A DNA stretch of 35,105 bases from assembly GCA_964532225.1 (NCBI GenBank), contig CAZHHM010000020.1, positions 1-35,105 on the forward strand. Reading direction: 5' to 3'. This DNA is from CAZHHM01 sp964532225. Lineage in GTDB: Bacteria > Margulisbacteria > WOR-1 > JAKLHX01. The notes beneath the pieces are model-generated. The model was given only the letters and a program-made list of their open reading frames with translations, was not told where the DNA came from and did not search any database. Position 1 is the first letter of the stretch, and each line of letters begins with the position of its first letter. Shown here in pieces: positions 1 through 9,015 of this stretch. Both the position numbers and the translations under genes were made by a program.

Positions 1-2022
1 CTGAAGGACGGGGCAGCGAATATCAGAAAAGCCGAACTAAAACGCGGGTCCGGAAAGATAGATATTTCAGGCAAGATCGAGATCGGCGGTCCTATAGCTC
101 TGAAAGCCTATTCAAAAGGCTTCAAGCTTGATAAGGTCAATACAGCTTTCGGCTCTCCTGTCCAGATGGAGGGAGTTCTTGACATGGGAATGGCCGTCGG
201 AGGAAGCATCTCGTCGCCGAGCGTATCGGTCGAGGCCAGAGTAACAAAAGCGTTGTTCGGCGACATCACTCTTGACAGCGTGAACACCCGGGCCGGATTT
301 AATGACAATGTGCTTGATATTGAAAAGCTCGAGATAAGATCGAGCCAGCAGAAAGCCTCATTAAAGGGCAGGATCCCCTTCGACGGCAAGAGACAGATAT
401 CGGCGGATCTTTCTCTCGACGGTAATAACATCGCCCTTCTGGCGTCCGTTATCAGGGGCGTCAGGTGGAAAGAAGGAAAGGGTTCTTTAAGCCTGAAGGT
501 TTCCGGCACGGTGCTCCATCCGGTATTCAGGGGGGAGCTTAAGGCCAGGAACGCGGTGATCGATATCGACCAGATAAGGTCGACCCTTGTAGGCCTCGAC
601 TCAGAGATAATACTGGACGGCGATACTATCCGCGTGAACAAGCTTATGGGCAGCCTTAACGGCGCGCTCACATCATGGAAGTCCCTTCCGTTCTCAATTG
701 CCGGTACGGCCGACCTTAAAGAACTGTTCGGCGAAAAGAAGGTCATCGATCTCAATATGAAGGCGACCGATATGTCGGGGTCGATAAATATAAACGGCCT
801 TTATACAGGGGACGCCAAGCTCAGCAACGTTTCGATCAACGGTCCGCTCTGCCTCAATATGGATATTACCAAGGACCTCAAGCCTCTGGTCAAGGCGGAC
901 GCGGAGCTGATCAACGGTCTTTTCTCCATACCAAAAGGCGGGGGAGGGAACGGAAAGATGTCGATGCCGGACATGGCATTTGATATAAACGCATCGGTCG
1001 GGAAGAACGTAAGGCTGGTGCAGAACATGGCCGGCCAGACCATATCGGTAGAATTCTCCCAGATGGATATTGAGATATTCTCAGACGGCATAAAAGTAAC
1101 AGGCGCGCTGTCAGGCCCGGTCATCACCGGGGTGGTAGGCGTAGGGTCCGGAAAGCTTTCTATACTCGGCAGGGACTTTGACATACTTTCCGAGAAGGAC
1201 CAGGAAAAATATTTCTCCAACAACAGGACGATGATGGTCGGGAACAAGGCGGAATTCCTTGGTCAGGCCGGTCCGGCTGCCGCGCTGCCGAACATATATG
1301 TCACCGCTTTAAGCGAGGTCTACGAGGACACAGGGAGGCCTTCGGATTCGTCAACGACCGTTACCGGGCCCGCTATACCGACAAAACAGAAAGTAGCTAT
1401 CCTGACAAGGATAACCGGCATCCCGTTCGTTCAGGACAAGGAAAAGGCGATGAAGCTGCAGTTCTTCGCATTCGTAGAGGATAAAGCCAAAGGTCCCATG
1501 TCATATGCACCGGCACCGTACAGCGAGAATGACATAAGGATCATGATACTGCCCGACTTTTTAAAGGGGACGCTGGGGCTGTCAAAAGGACAGGGCGAAG
1601 CGTTCGACACGAATGCTGTCATAGTGGACTTCCTGAACGCACGCCTGCAGAGCTATCTCACAAAGGGGATATCAAGCAGCCTCGAAAAGGCATTCGGCCT
1701 GGACAGCTTCACGCTTGACTACAATTTCGGGCGTGACCTTGAAAAACTCCTGCCGACAAGAAGAGGCGACTACGCGTACGCCGATAAGCCGCAGCTCGGC
1801 ATAGGCCTGGTCAAAGGCTTCTTCGACAGGATCTACATACAGCTCAAGTACGCAAGGGCCATGGAACAGACAGGGCAGAACAACGACACGGCAGTCAACT
1901 ATCAGATAACATGGAAGATAGACAGGTATTATTCGTTCGCTTATTACAGGGAGCCGATAACGTTCCTTGACCAGAACAGTACATATTATAAAATGACGCT
2001 CCAATATGTTTATCAATTCTGA
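1..2022 (+). CDS. tamB: TamB / DUF490 translocation and assembly module protein, C-terminal part
   Basis: The reading frame is open from base 1, so the N-terminus lies outside the window; 673 residues are visible. The protein is rich in short alternating beta strands and ends in a TamB/DUF490-type C-terminal domain, with the last residues forming an aromatic-ending strand (QYVYQF). TamB proteins are inner-membrane-anchored periplasmic bridges with a hydrophobic beta-taco groove, implicated in phospholipid transport to, and protein assembly in, the outer membrane. They work with TamA, or with BamA where TamA is absent. bamA follows at once on the same strand, with 49 nt from this stop to the chosen bamA start, which fits an envelope-biogenesis operon. 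The family call rests on overall character, C-terminus and neighbour rather than a catalytic motif. Confidence 0.85.
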   Translation: MKDGAANIRKAELKRGSGKIDISGKIEIGGPIALKAYSKGFKLDKVNTAFGSPVQMEGVLDMGMAVGGSISSPSVSVEARVTKALFGDITLDSVNTRAGFNDNVLDIEKLEIRSSQQKASLKGRIPFDGKRQISADLSLDGNNIALLASVIRGVRWKEGKGSLSLKVSGTVLHPVFRGELKARNAVIDIDQIRSTLVGLDSEIILDGDTIRVNKLMGSLNGALTSWKSLPFSIAGTADLKELFGEKKVIDLNMKATDMSGSININGLYTGDAKLSNVSINGPLCLNMDITKDLKPLVKADAELINGLFSIPKGGGGNGKMSMPDMAFDINASVGKNVRLVQNMAGQTISVEFSQMDIEIFSDGIKVTGALSGPVITGVVGVGSGKLSILGRDFDILSEKDQEKYFSNNRTMMVGNKAEFLGQAGPAAALPNIYVTALSEVYEDTGRPSDSSTTVTGPAIPTKQKVAILTRITGIPFVQDKEKAMKLQFFAFVEDKAKGPMSYAPAPYSENDIRIMILPDFLKGTLGLSKGQGEAFDTNAVIVDFLNARLQSYLTKGISSSLEKAFGLDSFTLDYNFGRDLEKLLPTRRGDYAYADKPQLGIGLVKGFFDRIYIQLKYARAMEQTGQNNDTAVNYQITWKIDRYYSFAYYREPITFLDQNSTYYKMTLQYVYQF

Positions 2023-2071
2023 CGGGAGGAGTGGAATAAAAAGCATGGATAAAGTAAAATTGGGGGTACAT

Positions 2072-3763
2072 ATGAAAACAAAACTTGTGGCCGGGGTTCT
2101 TGCTGCTTCTCTCATGCTGGTCTTTGTCGCGGGTGTTTCGCCGGCAAAATCCCCTGAATATCCCTCAAAGATATCGGGTGTCTATGTGCAGGGCAACAGC
2201 AACATTCCTTCAGAACAGATATTCCAGAACATCATCAGCAAGGTCGGGGACTCTCTTTCCGAGGATAAGGTCAACGATGATATAAAGCTTATCTACGCAA
2301 TGGGCTATTTCAGCGATGTAAAAAGGGAGCTCAAAAAGACCGCTTCAGGCACAGAGATAAGATATATCGTAAAAGAGAACCCGGTCATCCGCGGGATATC
2401 GCTCGAAGGGTTCTCCGTGTATCCTGAACAGAAGATACTCTCCACGTTAGAGTCGCGCACAGGCGCGATAATGTCGTTCAAAAGCATACAGAACGATGTC
2501 CAGGCCATAGAACAGCTCTATAGAGGTGACGGATATATTCTGGCAAAAGTGGTCGATGTCTCCGTCGACCCGGCGACCGAATTCCTCACCATAAAGCTGA
2601 TCGAGGGCAGGATAGAGAACGTCATCATCAACGGGACCAAGAACACCAAGGATTATGTCATACTCCGTGAAATGAACTCGAAACCGGGCAGCGTGCTCAA
2701 TGAGGTGACGCTGAGAAAGGACCTGAGAAGGGTATTTAACCTCGGCTTTTTCAGCGAAGTGACTCCGGATTTTGAGCCGGGACTGGACAATGACAAAGTA
2801 TCCGTGGTCATGAACATAAAAGAAGGCAAGACCAATACGATCAATTTCGGCGGAGGATACGGGGAAAGAGAGGGCTGGTTCGGCTTTGTCGACCTGTCAG
2901 CCGAGAACCTTTTCGGCACGGGTCAGGGGACTCTTCTCAGGGGTCAGTCAGGACAACAGCAGTCAACATACCAGTTCAGGTACTCTGTCCCGTGGTTCAT
3001 GCCGCAGCAGCTCGGGGACAGGACAACTCTTACGTTCAGAAGATGGCTGACAATGGGAAAGAACGTCTATCTTGTAGATACTCCGGAAAGGGAAGGCGTC
3101 TACAACGGCTGGGAAACTGCATTCAACAGGCCGATATCTGACGAATGGAGCGTAGGTCTCAGCGTTGGGAGCGAGCGCGTGGACAATACCGCTGCTACCA
3201 CTTTTGAGCCTTACACATCTAATACCGTCGGACTTTCGGTATCATATGACAGCCGCGACAACTGGATGAACCCGTCGACAGGAGTCTATTATGTCCTTGG
3301 TCTCAGAAGAGGATGGAAGATCGCGTCAGCTCAGACCAACTTCACCAAATATACGCTTGACCTGAACAGATTCCTTCCTTTAGGCTCAGGCCAGGTACTT
3401 GCAATGCACCTGGGCGTAGGGACGGGAATAGGCGATGTGCCTATCGGAGAGATATTCTATGCGGGCGGCGCCAACACCATAAGAGGATATGATCCAAGCG
3501 AATCGAGGACCGGCAAAGATAAGCTGATCGCCAACATCGAATACAGATATTCTTTCAACGACATGTTCCAGGGTGTCCTCTTCTTTGACTGGGGCAATGC
3601 CTGGAACACCGGATGGCCCGATCCCGGCAAGTTCATTTCCGGCAGGGGTTTCGGTCTCAGGCTTAATACGCCTATGGGCCCGATACGCCTTGACTACGGC
3701 ATAGGATCGAACAGGGCCTTCTCTGAAGGTACCCTGCACTTCTCTGTCGGGCATGCTTTCTGA
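2072..3763 (+). CDS. bamA: BamA / Omp85 outer-membrane protein assembly factor
   Basis: The protein inserts beta-barrel proteins into the outer membrane. From the ATG at 2072 (GGGGGT Shine-Dalgarno 5 nt upstream) it has 563 residues, beginning with a signal peptide (MKTKLVAGVL, then a hydrophobic core and a SPA-type cleavage region). About three POTRA repeats follow (roughly residues 30 to 250), fewer than the five of E. coli BamA. A 16-strand-type barrel carries the L6 motif IRGYD in GGANTIRGYDPSE and a terminal strand ending in Phe (FSVGHAF). An in-frame ATG at 2045 behind GGGAGGA is a possible alternative start, but its spacing is long and it would lengthen the signal n-region. It sits directly after tamB and overlaps rsmG by 11 nt. 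Confidence 0.93.
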   Translation: MKTKLVAGVLAASLMLVFVAGVSPAKSPEYPSKISGVYVQGNSNIPSEQIFQNIISKVGDSLSEDKVNDDIKLIYAMGYFSDVKRELKKTASGTEIRYIVKENPVIRGISLEGFSVYPEQKILSTLESRTGAIMSFKSIQNDVQAIEQLYRGDGYILAKVVDVSVDPATEFLTIKLIEGRIENVIINGTKNTKDYVILREMNSKPGSVLNEVTLRKDLRRVFNLGFFSEVTPDFEPGLDNDKVSVVMNIKEGKTNTINFGGGYGEREGWFGFVDLSAENLFGTGQGTLLRGQSGQQQSTYQFRYSVPWFMPQQLGDRTTLTFRRWLTMGKNVYLVDTPEREGVYNGWETAFNRPISDEWSVGLSVGSERVDNTAATTFEPYTSNTVGLSVSYDSRDNWMNPSTGVYYVLGLRRGWKIASAQTNFTKYTLDLNRFLPLGSGQVLAMHLGVGTGIGDVPIGEIFYAGGANTIRGYDPSESRTGKDKLIANIEYRYSFNDMFQGVLFFDWGNAWNTGWPDPGKFISGRGFGLRLNTPMGPIRLDYGIGSNRAFSEGTLHFSVGHAF

Positions 3764-4418
3764 AGCCGGGGACAAGTTCCGGCTTTACGAAGAAGAGCTG
3801 ATATCCTGGAACGCCAGGATGAACCTGACATCGATCACCGATAAGGACGATATCAGGGCCAAACATTTTTCTGACAGCCTTTCTATAGCAATGGCATTTG
3901 ACCTTGCTTCAGGCCCGGTCTCGGTACTGGACATCGGTACCGGGGCGGGTTTCCCGGGCATACCTCTCAAGATAAAATATCCTAACATTGATCTGACACT
4001 TGTTGACAGTACGAAAAAAAAGACAGAATTCCTCGAGCATGTGGTCGCCAGTCTAGGTCTTGAATGTGTCTCGGTCGTCAACAAGCGCGCGGAGGAGCTT
4101 GGGGACGGCATGAAAGAAAAGTTCGACCTTGTCGTCTCAAGAGCGGTCGCTGACCTGAACGTCCTTTCGGAGCTCTGTCTGCCTTATGTCAGGGTCGGCG
4201 GCATGTTCATCGCAATGAAGGCCAAAGATGCAGCCGAAGAGGCCACACGTTCACAAAAGGCGATCAAAGAGCTTGGAGGGGAGCTGTCGCGGATAATCAA
4301 AGCGGATGTCCCCGGTCTTGAAGCGGAGCGTAACCTTGTGATAATCAAGAAAGTCGCCCCGACCCCGGCTAAATACCCCAGAAGGAGCGGGATGCCGGCA
4401 AAAAGGCCTTTATCTTAG
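3753..4418 (+). CDS. rsmG: 16S rRNA (guanine-527-N7)-methyltransferase RsmG (GidB)
   Basis: RsmG uses S-adenosylmethionine to methylate N7 of G527 in 16S rRNA. The 221-residue protein has the GidB pattern: an N-terminal helical part with NLTSITD, the SAM-binding loop VLDIGTGAGFPGIPLKI around residues 58-74, then FDLVVSRAVADL and a late strand with AMKAK. Length is normal for the family. The basic tail (KYPRRSGMPAKRP) is typical. The start overlaps the end of bamA by 11 nt, suggesting coupled translation, and parA follows after 67 nt. The rsmG-parA-parB order is a widespread, often origin-proximal arrangement. No replication origin was recognised nearby. Confidence 0.95.
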   Translation: MLSEAGDKFRLYEEELISWNARMNLTSITDKDDIRAKHFSDSLSIAMAFDLASGPVSVLDIGTGAGFPGIPLKIKYPNIDLTLVDSTKKKTEFLEHVVASLGLECVSVVNKRAEELGDGMKEKFDLVVSRAVADLNVLSELCLPYVRVGGMFIAMKAKDAAEEATRSQKAIKELGGELSRIIKADVPGLEAERNLVIIKKVAPTPAKYPRRSGMPAKRPLS

Positions 4419-4485
4419 AAGCTAGAAATCATGCTATACTAAGCTCAGGAAAGTTCTTCTCCTCGGGGATAATCCAAGAACGCAA

Positions 4486-5331
4486 ATGGCAAAGGTATTT
4501 TCTGTCTGCAACCAAAAAGGCGGCGTCGGAAAGACGACCACATCGGTCAATCTGAGCGCTTTCCTTGCTTCTCAGGGTAAAAAGGTCCTGCTTATCGACA
4601 TGGACCCGCAGGGCAATGCCACTTCGGCCGCAGGGCTTCAAAAAGACAATACTTCACCGTCTATCTATGAGGTACTTATTGACGGCGAAAGCATCGAGAA
4701 CGCATTAAAAGAGACCAAGACCCCGAACCTTTTCGTTCTGCCTTCGAACACATCTCTGGCAGGCGCGGAGATCGAGCTGGTGGGTGAGATGGCAAGGGAA
4801 TTCAGGCTTCGCGACAGGATAAAGAGCGTTGCGGAACTTTTTGACTTCATCATCATCGACACACCCCCGTCCCTGTCATTGCTCACAATAAACGCCCTTG
4901 CTGCCACAGATATGGTCATTATTCCGATACAATGCGAGTACTTCGCGCTTGAAGGCCTTTCACAGCTCTTAAAGACGATAGATATGGTGAAGGGGAACCT
5001 TCATCCTGAGCTTAAAATAGCAGGGATATTGCTCACCATGTACGACTCCAGGCTCATTCTCAACAATGAAGTTGTCGCGGACATCAGGGAACACTTCCCT
5101 GAACTGGTATTTGAAACGCTTGTGCCGAGGAACGTACGCCTGTCGGAGGCGCCTTCGTTCGGAATGCCCATACTTTATTATGATGCTACATCATCAGGAT
5201 CTGTCGCCTATGAGAACTTCTCAAAGGAGCTCCTTGCAAGGATCGCTCCGGACGAGGACAGGGACAATGTTAAGATACAGGATAGCCGAGAAAAAGGAGA
5301 AGATAATTGGCAGCAACAAAGCACGGTCTAG
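4486..5331 (+). CDS. parA: chromosome-partitioning ATPase ParA/Soj
   Basis: This deviant-Walker ATPase drives ParB-parS segregation. The 281-residue protein has the deviant Walker A motif KGGVGKTT at residues 11-18 with the signature lysine at 11, the Walker A' segment LLIDMDPQGN near 36-45 and Walker B IIIDTPPSLSLLT near 123. There is no N-terminal DNA-binding extension, so it is the short chromosomal Soj type. The stop lies 25 nt inside parB. The 67-nt leader has a TATACT hexamer at 4435-4440 but no convincing -35, and no clear Shine-Dalgarno precedes the ATG. The last residues (rich in Asp, Lys and Gln) are poorly conserved. Confidence 0.95.
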   Translation: MAKVFSVCNQKGGVGKTTTSVNLSAFLASQGKKVLLIDMDPQGNATSAAGLQKDNTSPSIYEVLIDGESIENALKETKTPNLFVLPSNTSLAGAEIELVGEMAREFRLRDRIKSVAELFDFIIIDTPPSLSLLTINALAATDMVIIPIQCEYFALEGLSQLLKTIDMVKGNLHPELKIAGILLTMYDSRLILNNEVVADIREHFPELVFETLVPRNVRLSEAPSFGMPILYYDATSSGSVAYENFSKELLARIAPDEDRDNVKIQDSREKGEDNWQQQSTV

Positions 5332-6185
5332 GCAAAGGTCTGGGAGCTCTGATCCCTAACCAGCCCTCTGTAAGCCAGACACTTACTTCACCACTCACCT
5401 CTGGCCGGGCAGTGGTCATGCTCGAGACCAAGGATATCCTCACGAATCCAAGGCAGCCCAGGAAGACTTTCGACAAGCTAAAACTTGATGAGCTTTCTTC
5501 TTCTATCCGCGAACAGGGAGTGACATCCCCGATCCTCGTCAGGAAAAAAGGCGACAAATACGAGATAATCGCCGGAGAAAGACGTTTCCGCGCTTCAAAG
5601 ATAGCCGGTCTGAGCAAGGTCCCCGTTATCATAAAGGACTACAGTGATGAACAGTCCCTTGAGATAGCTATTGTAGAGAACCTGCAAAGGGAAGACCTGA
5701 ATCCCGTTGAAGAAGCGCTTGCCTATAAAGCACTGTCTTCCGAGTTCGGGCTCAAGCAGGAAGATATCGCAAAAAGGATAGGCAAGGACAGGTCCACTGT
5801 TTCGAATACCATGAGACTACTAGAGCTCCCGCAAGAGATATTGGACATGATATCGGACGGGAAAATGTCCGCAGGCCACGCGAGGCCCCTGCTGGCGCTA
5901 CCGGACAGACAGACGCAGATCGATACAGCTAAAGAGATCGTCAAGAACGATCTTTCGGTCAGGGACGTCGAAGCATTGCTCCAGACAATTGACGGCCAGC
6001 CCCAGGAAAAGCAGAAAAAAAAGAAAGCAGCCGTAAAGGACCCTGTGATCGCAGATATCTCCGAGAAACTAATGGAAAAGCTCGGGACCAAGGTAGATGT
6101 TGCCGGGACCGAAAGCAAAGGCAAGGTACAGATATACTACTACACGCGAGAGGACCTTGAGAGGATACTCGAGTCGATCCGCTGA
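5307..6185 (+). CDS. parB: chromosome-partitioning protein ParB/Spo0J
   Basis: ParB is a parS-binding CTP-dependent clamp that works with ParA. The 292-residue protein opens with the ParA-stimulating box HGLGKGLGALIP. The ParB/Srx fold follows, with the CTP-binding GERR box (IIAGERRFRASK) near residue 90 and ENLQREDLNP. An HTH (EDIAKRIGKDRSTVSNTMRLL) comes at about 150-175, then a Lys-rich linker and a C-terminal dimerisation domain. Translation starts at TTG 5307, supported by AAAAGGAGA 7 nt upstream and by the N-terminal motif lying directly behind it. It overlaps parA by 25 nt. No TGTTTCACGTGAAACA-like parS was noticed in the window. Confidence 0.95.
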   Translation: MAATKHGLGKGLGALIPNQPSVSQTLTSPLTSGRAVVMLETKDILTNPRQPRKTFDKLKLDELSSSIREQGVTSPILVRKKGDKYEIIAGERRFRASKIAGLSKVPVIIKDYSDEQSLEIAIVENLQREDLNPVEEALAYKALSSEFGLKQEDIAKRIGKDRSTVSNTMRLLELPQEILDMISDGKMSAGHARPLLALPDRQTQIDTAKEIVKNDLSVRDVEALLQTIDGQPQEKQKKKKAAVKDPVIADISEKLMEKLGTKVDVAGTESKGKVQIYYYTREDLERILESIR

Positions 6186-6240
6186 AATAATATTACCTGA
6201 AATTTTTACCTCTACTGCACGATAAAATACCAGGACCTAT

Positions 6241-7401
6241 ATGGGCAATAACATACGCACAAGATCAATTGCCAGGGAAGCGCTATCTTTCCGCCCCTTG
6301 AACATGGGCAGATTGTTCAGAGGACGGAGCCTCAGGGCGATCGTGGAAGCAGGTTCCTTGTCGCTTCTTTCAATGATGGCTTATAATTGCTCGAACAATG
6401 ATAATCCTGTGGTCCCTCCGGAGAACATCTACGAAAAGAACATCCTTCAGCTTCCCGACAGCGGAAGGTTGTATCCCGCCGTGTTCCTGGCAAATCCCGC
6501 GCAGGACGACTCAATTACCGCCGATGTCATCAGGGATTTCCGCGTCAAGACCGGAGTAAGTCCTCTGCTCATAAAAAGGTTCTGGAGCATAACGGCAAAT
6601 TCAGGCCGTTTCCCGATGGATGAAGCGCTTACTGCAAAGGCCGAAGGGGCAATGCTTTTTATATCGGATTTCCCCCTTAAGAAATGGGGTGACCTATCGA
6701 CAGTTATCCTGCCGGACCTTACACAGCAGCTGAACGCGAGGACCGGTGAGTACTATGAATCCTACCAAAGGTTCTTCAGGACGATGGATTCTTCCGCTCT
6801 TGATTATGTTTTTGTTACCGCACATGAGTACGGGGACCCTAACAGCTCTTATCCCTGGTCGATAAACAATGTGAGCCCTGCCCAGTATGCGGGGTATCTT
6901 GAAGCGGTTTACGGACTTATGAAAAGTATGAAAGTGAAGAACGTTACATATCTGATAAACCTGAATGCCGGTTATCAGGCGCTTGGCGATATCATGCCTT
7001 TCCTCAAGCCCTCGCACTTTGACGGCATACTTTATAATTCTTTCCAAAGCAGGGCGTTCAGCTCATGGGCCGCTGGCGAGGCTCTGTTCGGAAAAGATCT
7101 TGACCAGGCAACTAAGCTAGGCTTCAGGTATATCGGGATAGGGGAGACCTCAAGGAACAAATATGACATTACATCTGACGATTCCTCAGTGACACTTGCT
7201 TCGTCGGTCCAGACGCTGTTAGCTCGAAAAGGGTTCATGCACACCATATTCGATCATGACAAAACTGACGGAGGCTGGGGGCTTGATCCTGCATATCCTA
7301 TCAACGATCCTTCAAAGAGCAACCTTGCCGATTATCAAAGAGGGATGAAAAATGTTTCAGCCGGGAATCTGCGTTTTGTAAGAAAAGTTATCAGAGACTG
7401 A
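6241..7401 (+). CDS. putative exported GH26-like glycoside hydrolase / lipoprotein of unknown function
   Basis: I do not recognise this 386-residue protein with confidence. It has a basic N-terminus, a hydrophobic stretch at about 38-49 and then Cys50 followed by SNNDNPVVPPE. This looks like a lipoprotein signal plus linker, but the residues before Cys50 (AYN) are not a canonical lipobox. The remainder looks like an alpha/beta barrel. It carries HEYGD at 195-199 with YPW at 204-206, and GETS at 301-304, which recall the acid/base (HE..G..YPW) and nucleophile (E after a beta strand) segments of GH26-like glycosidases. The start at 6241 has a weak AGGA upstream; an internal ATG at 6304 is possible. 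Its 3' end overlaps the convergent exchanger gene by 11 bp. The fold and activity are inference. Confidence 0.5.
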   Translation: MGNNIRTRSIAREALSFRPLNMGRLFRGRSLRAIVEAGSLSLLSMMAYNCSNNDNPVVPPENIYEKNILQLPDSGRLYPAVFLANPAQDDSITADVIRDFRVKTGVSPLLIKRFWSITANSGRFPMDEALTAKAEGAMLFISDFPLKKWGDLSTVILPDLTQQLNARTGEYYESYQRFFRTMDSSALDYVFVTAHEYGDPNSSYPWSINNVSPAQYAGYLEAVYGLMKSMKVKNVTYLINLNAGYQALGDIMPFLKPSHFDGILYNSFQSRAFSSWAAGEALFGKDLDQATKLGFRYIGIGETSRNKYDITSDDSSVTLASSVQTLLARKGFMHTIFDHDKTDGGWGLDPAYPINDPSKSNLADYQRGMKNVSAGNLRFVRKVIRD

Positions 7402-8632
7402 CCGGCCGGAGCCTTTTCTTCCTGTAGATCGACTCGACCGTCCTCACGAAGCTCTGCATCAGTTTATTGGACCTTCTGTACATTACGAGATTGACCATTG
7501 ACATAATAATGAAAGCCCATGTAGTGAGGATCAGTGTCGAAGGGATGAGGAACTGGACGAGCCAGATAGTGAACATCACGAAGGCATCGATCATGTTGAA
7601 CTTGAACTTTGCAAGACATGTGCAGCCGTAGAAGGTCATCACCATCGACAGGAATATCTGCAGCTTATGGAAGTCATCGAGCGGGATCGATGATACGGCG
7701 CCCATTGATATCGAATACACTATCGGGACCATCGCTATGAGCAGTGTCCATTGGTTCACCTTTGAAGATATGAAATTGATCAATCCCATGGGCGCGAGCT
7801 TTACCTGAGATGCCCAGTAGAATGCGGTCGCTTTTTCGGGGAATTCCGTCAGGAACGGCGCGATCCACTGAACAAAGATGAATGTCGATATGCCAAAGGC
7901 CGCAGACATGTGTTTCAGGCTCTCAATAAATGGCTCCGCCACCAGAAGGAAGGTAATGCCGCCTACGGCAAACAGCAGGAATATGATCGTTCTTTTCAAG
8001 AGCGGATTCCCCACCATCGTTATAGCCTTGCAGGTGTCCAGCAGATCTTCCTCTTTTTCGCTGTCCTCGGGCTCGAGGTTGTAAAGTGCCCACATATATA
8101 TGCTGAAGATGAAGAACAGCACCAGCGAATCCAGGATCGAGAGATAGCCTTTCATAAGGATAACGCAGAAATAGATGCTGCTGACCAGAAGCGCCATTAT
8201 TTCAAGGCTGTGCTCCTCCCGGATCTTAACGCTCCACAGGAATTTGCCTTTTTTAAAGAAATTGACCGTTGATGCAATGAAAAACACTCCTGACCATCCG
8301 AGACCCATGAGCAGCCTGTTCGATCCGGTGAAGTTGGCCATCATGAGGGGGATATCCTTGTCCCAGGCAATCACGGCCTCGACAAGGAATTCCGGGAATA
8401 CCTGAAGAAGGGCGATCACCGCAACGGCGAATCCCTGGGAAACGACGAACTGATAGCATTCGGCCCCCCAGCTTATAAGGAGACTGGCGGCAATTACCGT
8501 AGCGAAACAGGCAATGGCCAGCACGAACAGCGGAACGGTGCCGAAGTTCGACACATAGATGCCGCCAAGACATACAAATATCAGAAAGGCGTAAACAAGT
8601 ACTACAGTCAGCAGCCTGTCAGTTGATATCAT
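7391..8632 (-). CDS. CaCA-superfamily sodium/calcium-type cation exchanger
   Basis: This 413-residue polytopic protein has about 11 hydrophobic segments. The first alpha-repeat is visible at about 56-111: GAE, then PEFLVE (Pro80, Glu81, Glu85), AN at 99-100 and GSN at 103-105 followed by LLMGLG. The second repeat contains WIAPFLTEFPEK and SSKVNQW. These paired alpha-1/alpha-2 motifs, with acidic residues in PE and Asn in GSN/NQ, define the CaCA family (NCX, CAX, YrbG), which exchanges Ca2+ or another cation for Na+ or H+. The central acidic loop (EPEDSEKEEDLLD) matches the linker between the two halves. Ion specificity cannot be read. The start overlaps the preceding response-regulator gene by 4 nt, so they are co-transcribed. 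Confidence 0.75.
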   Translation of the reverse strand: MISTDRLLTVVLVYAFLIFVCLGGIYVSNFGTVPLFVLAIACFATVIAASLLISWGAECYQFVVSQGFAVAVIALLQVFPEFLVEAVIAWDKDIPLMMANFTGSNRLLMGLGWSGVFFIASTVNFFKKGKFLWSVKIREEHSLEIMALLVSSIYFCVILMKGYLSILDSLVLFFIFSIYMWALYNLEPEDSEKEEDLLDTCKAITMVGNPLLKRTIIFLLFAVGGITFLLVAEPFIESLKHMSAAFGISTFIFVQWIAPFLTEFPEKATAFYWASQVKLAPMGLINFISSKVNQWTLLIAMVPIVYSISMGAVSSIPLDDFHKLQIFLSMVMTFYGCTCLAKFKFNMIDAFVMFTIWLVQFLIPSTLILTTWAFIIMSMVNLVMYRRSNKLMQSFVRTVESIYRKKRLRPVSL

Positions 8633-8997
8633 TCAACCCCCAGGAGGTTCTTGATGTTGGCGATAAGCTCTTCCAGATTGAAAGGTTTGGACATATAGAT
8701 ATTTGCGCCTGATTTGTATCCTGATTCAACGTCCTCTTTGCCGGAATTCACCGACAGCATGATTATCGGGATGTTCTTAAGATATGGGTCTGTCTTGATC
8801 TGGCGGGATACTTCATAGCCGTTCATCTCGGGGATCATGACGTCAAGGATGACAAGATGCGGGTGAAGCTTTTGGGCGAGCTCAAGCCCCTGCCTCCCGT
8901 TCTTGGCGACCGTCACCGTGTAATTGTGCTGCTCAAGGATGATCTTGACTATCTTTAAGTGGTCTTCGTTATCCTCGATGATGAGAATGTTCTTCAA
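8629..8997 (-). CDS. stand-alone CheY-like response regulator receiver protein
   Basis: This is a single receiver domain of 122 residues with no output domain. Visible features are the acidic pair Glu8-Asp9, the phospho-acceptor Asp52 (VILDVMIPEMNGYE), Ser82 in place of the usual Thr/Ser, and Lys104 in SKPF. The start is TTG 8997, chosen because a full GGAGG lies 5 nt upstream and the conserved first strand (KNILIIEDNED) begins right behind it. It lies between a small unknown protein (18 nt away) and the cation exchanger (4-nt overlap). No partner histidine kinase is in the window. Whether it controls the exchanger is unknown. Confidence 0.9.
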   Translation of the reverse strand: MKNILIIEDNEDHLKIVKIILEQHNYTVTVAKNGRQGLELAQKLHPHLVILDVMIPEMNGYEVSRQIKTDPYLKNIPIIMLSVNSGKEDVESGYKSGANIYMSKPFNLEELIANIKNLLGVE

Positions 8998-9015
8998 ATA
9001 GGCCTCCGTCAGTAG

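Noticed and set aside
4402..4411. Palindrome AAAGGCCTTT at the end of rsmG as a terminator
   Set aside because: Short stem inside coding sequence with no T-run; parA continues in the same direction.
4419..4485. Possible parS or replication-origin elements near rsmG-parAB
   Set aside because: No parS-like 16-mer or cluster of DnaA boxes was seen here or elsewhere in the window.
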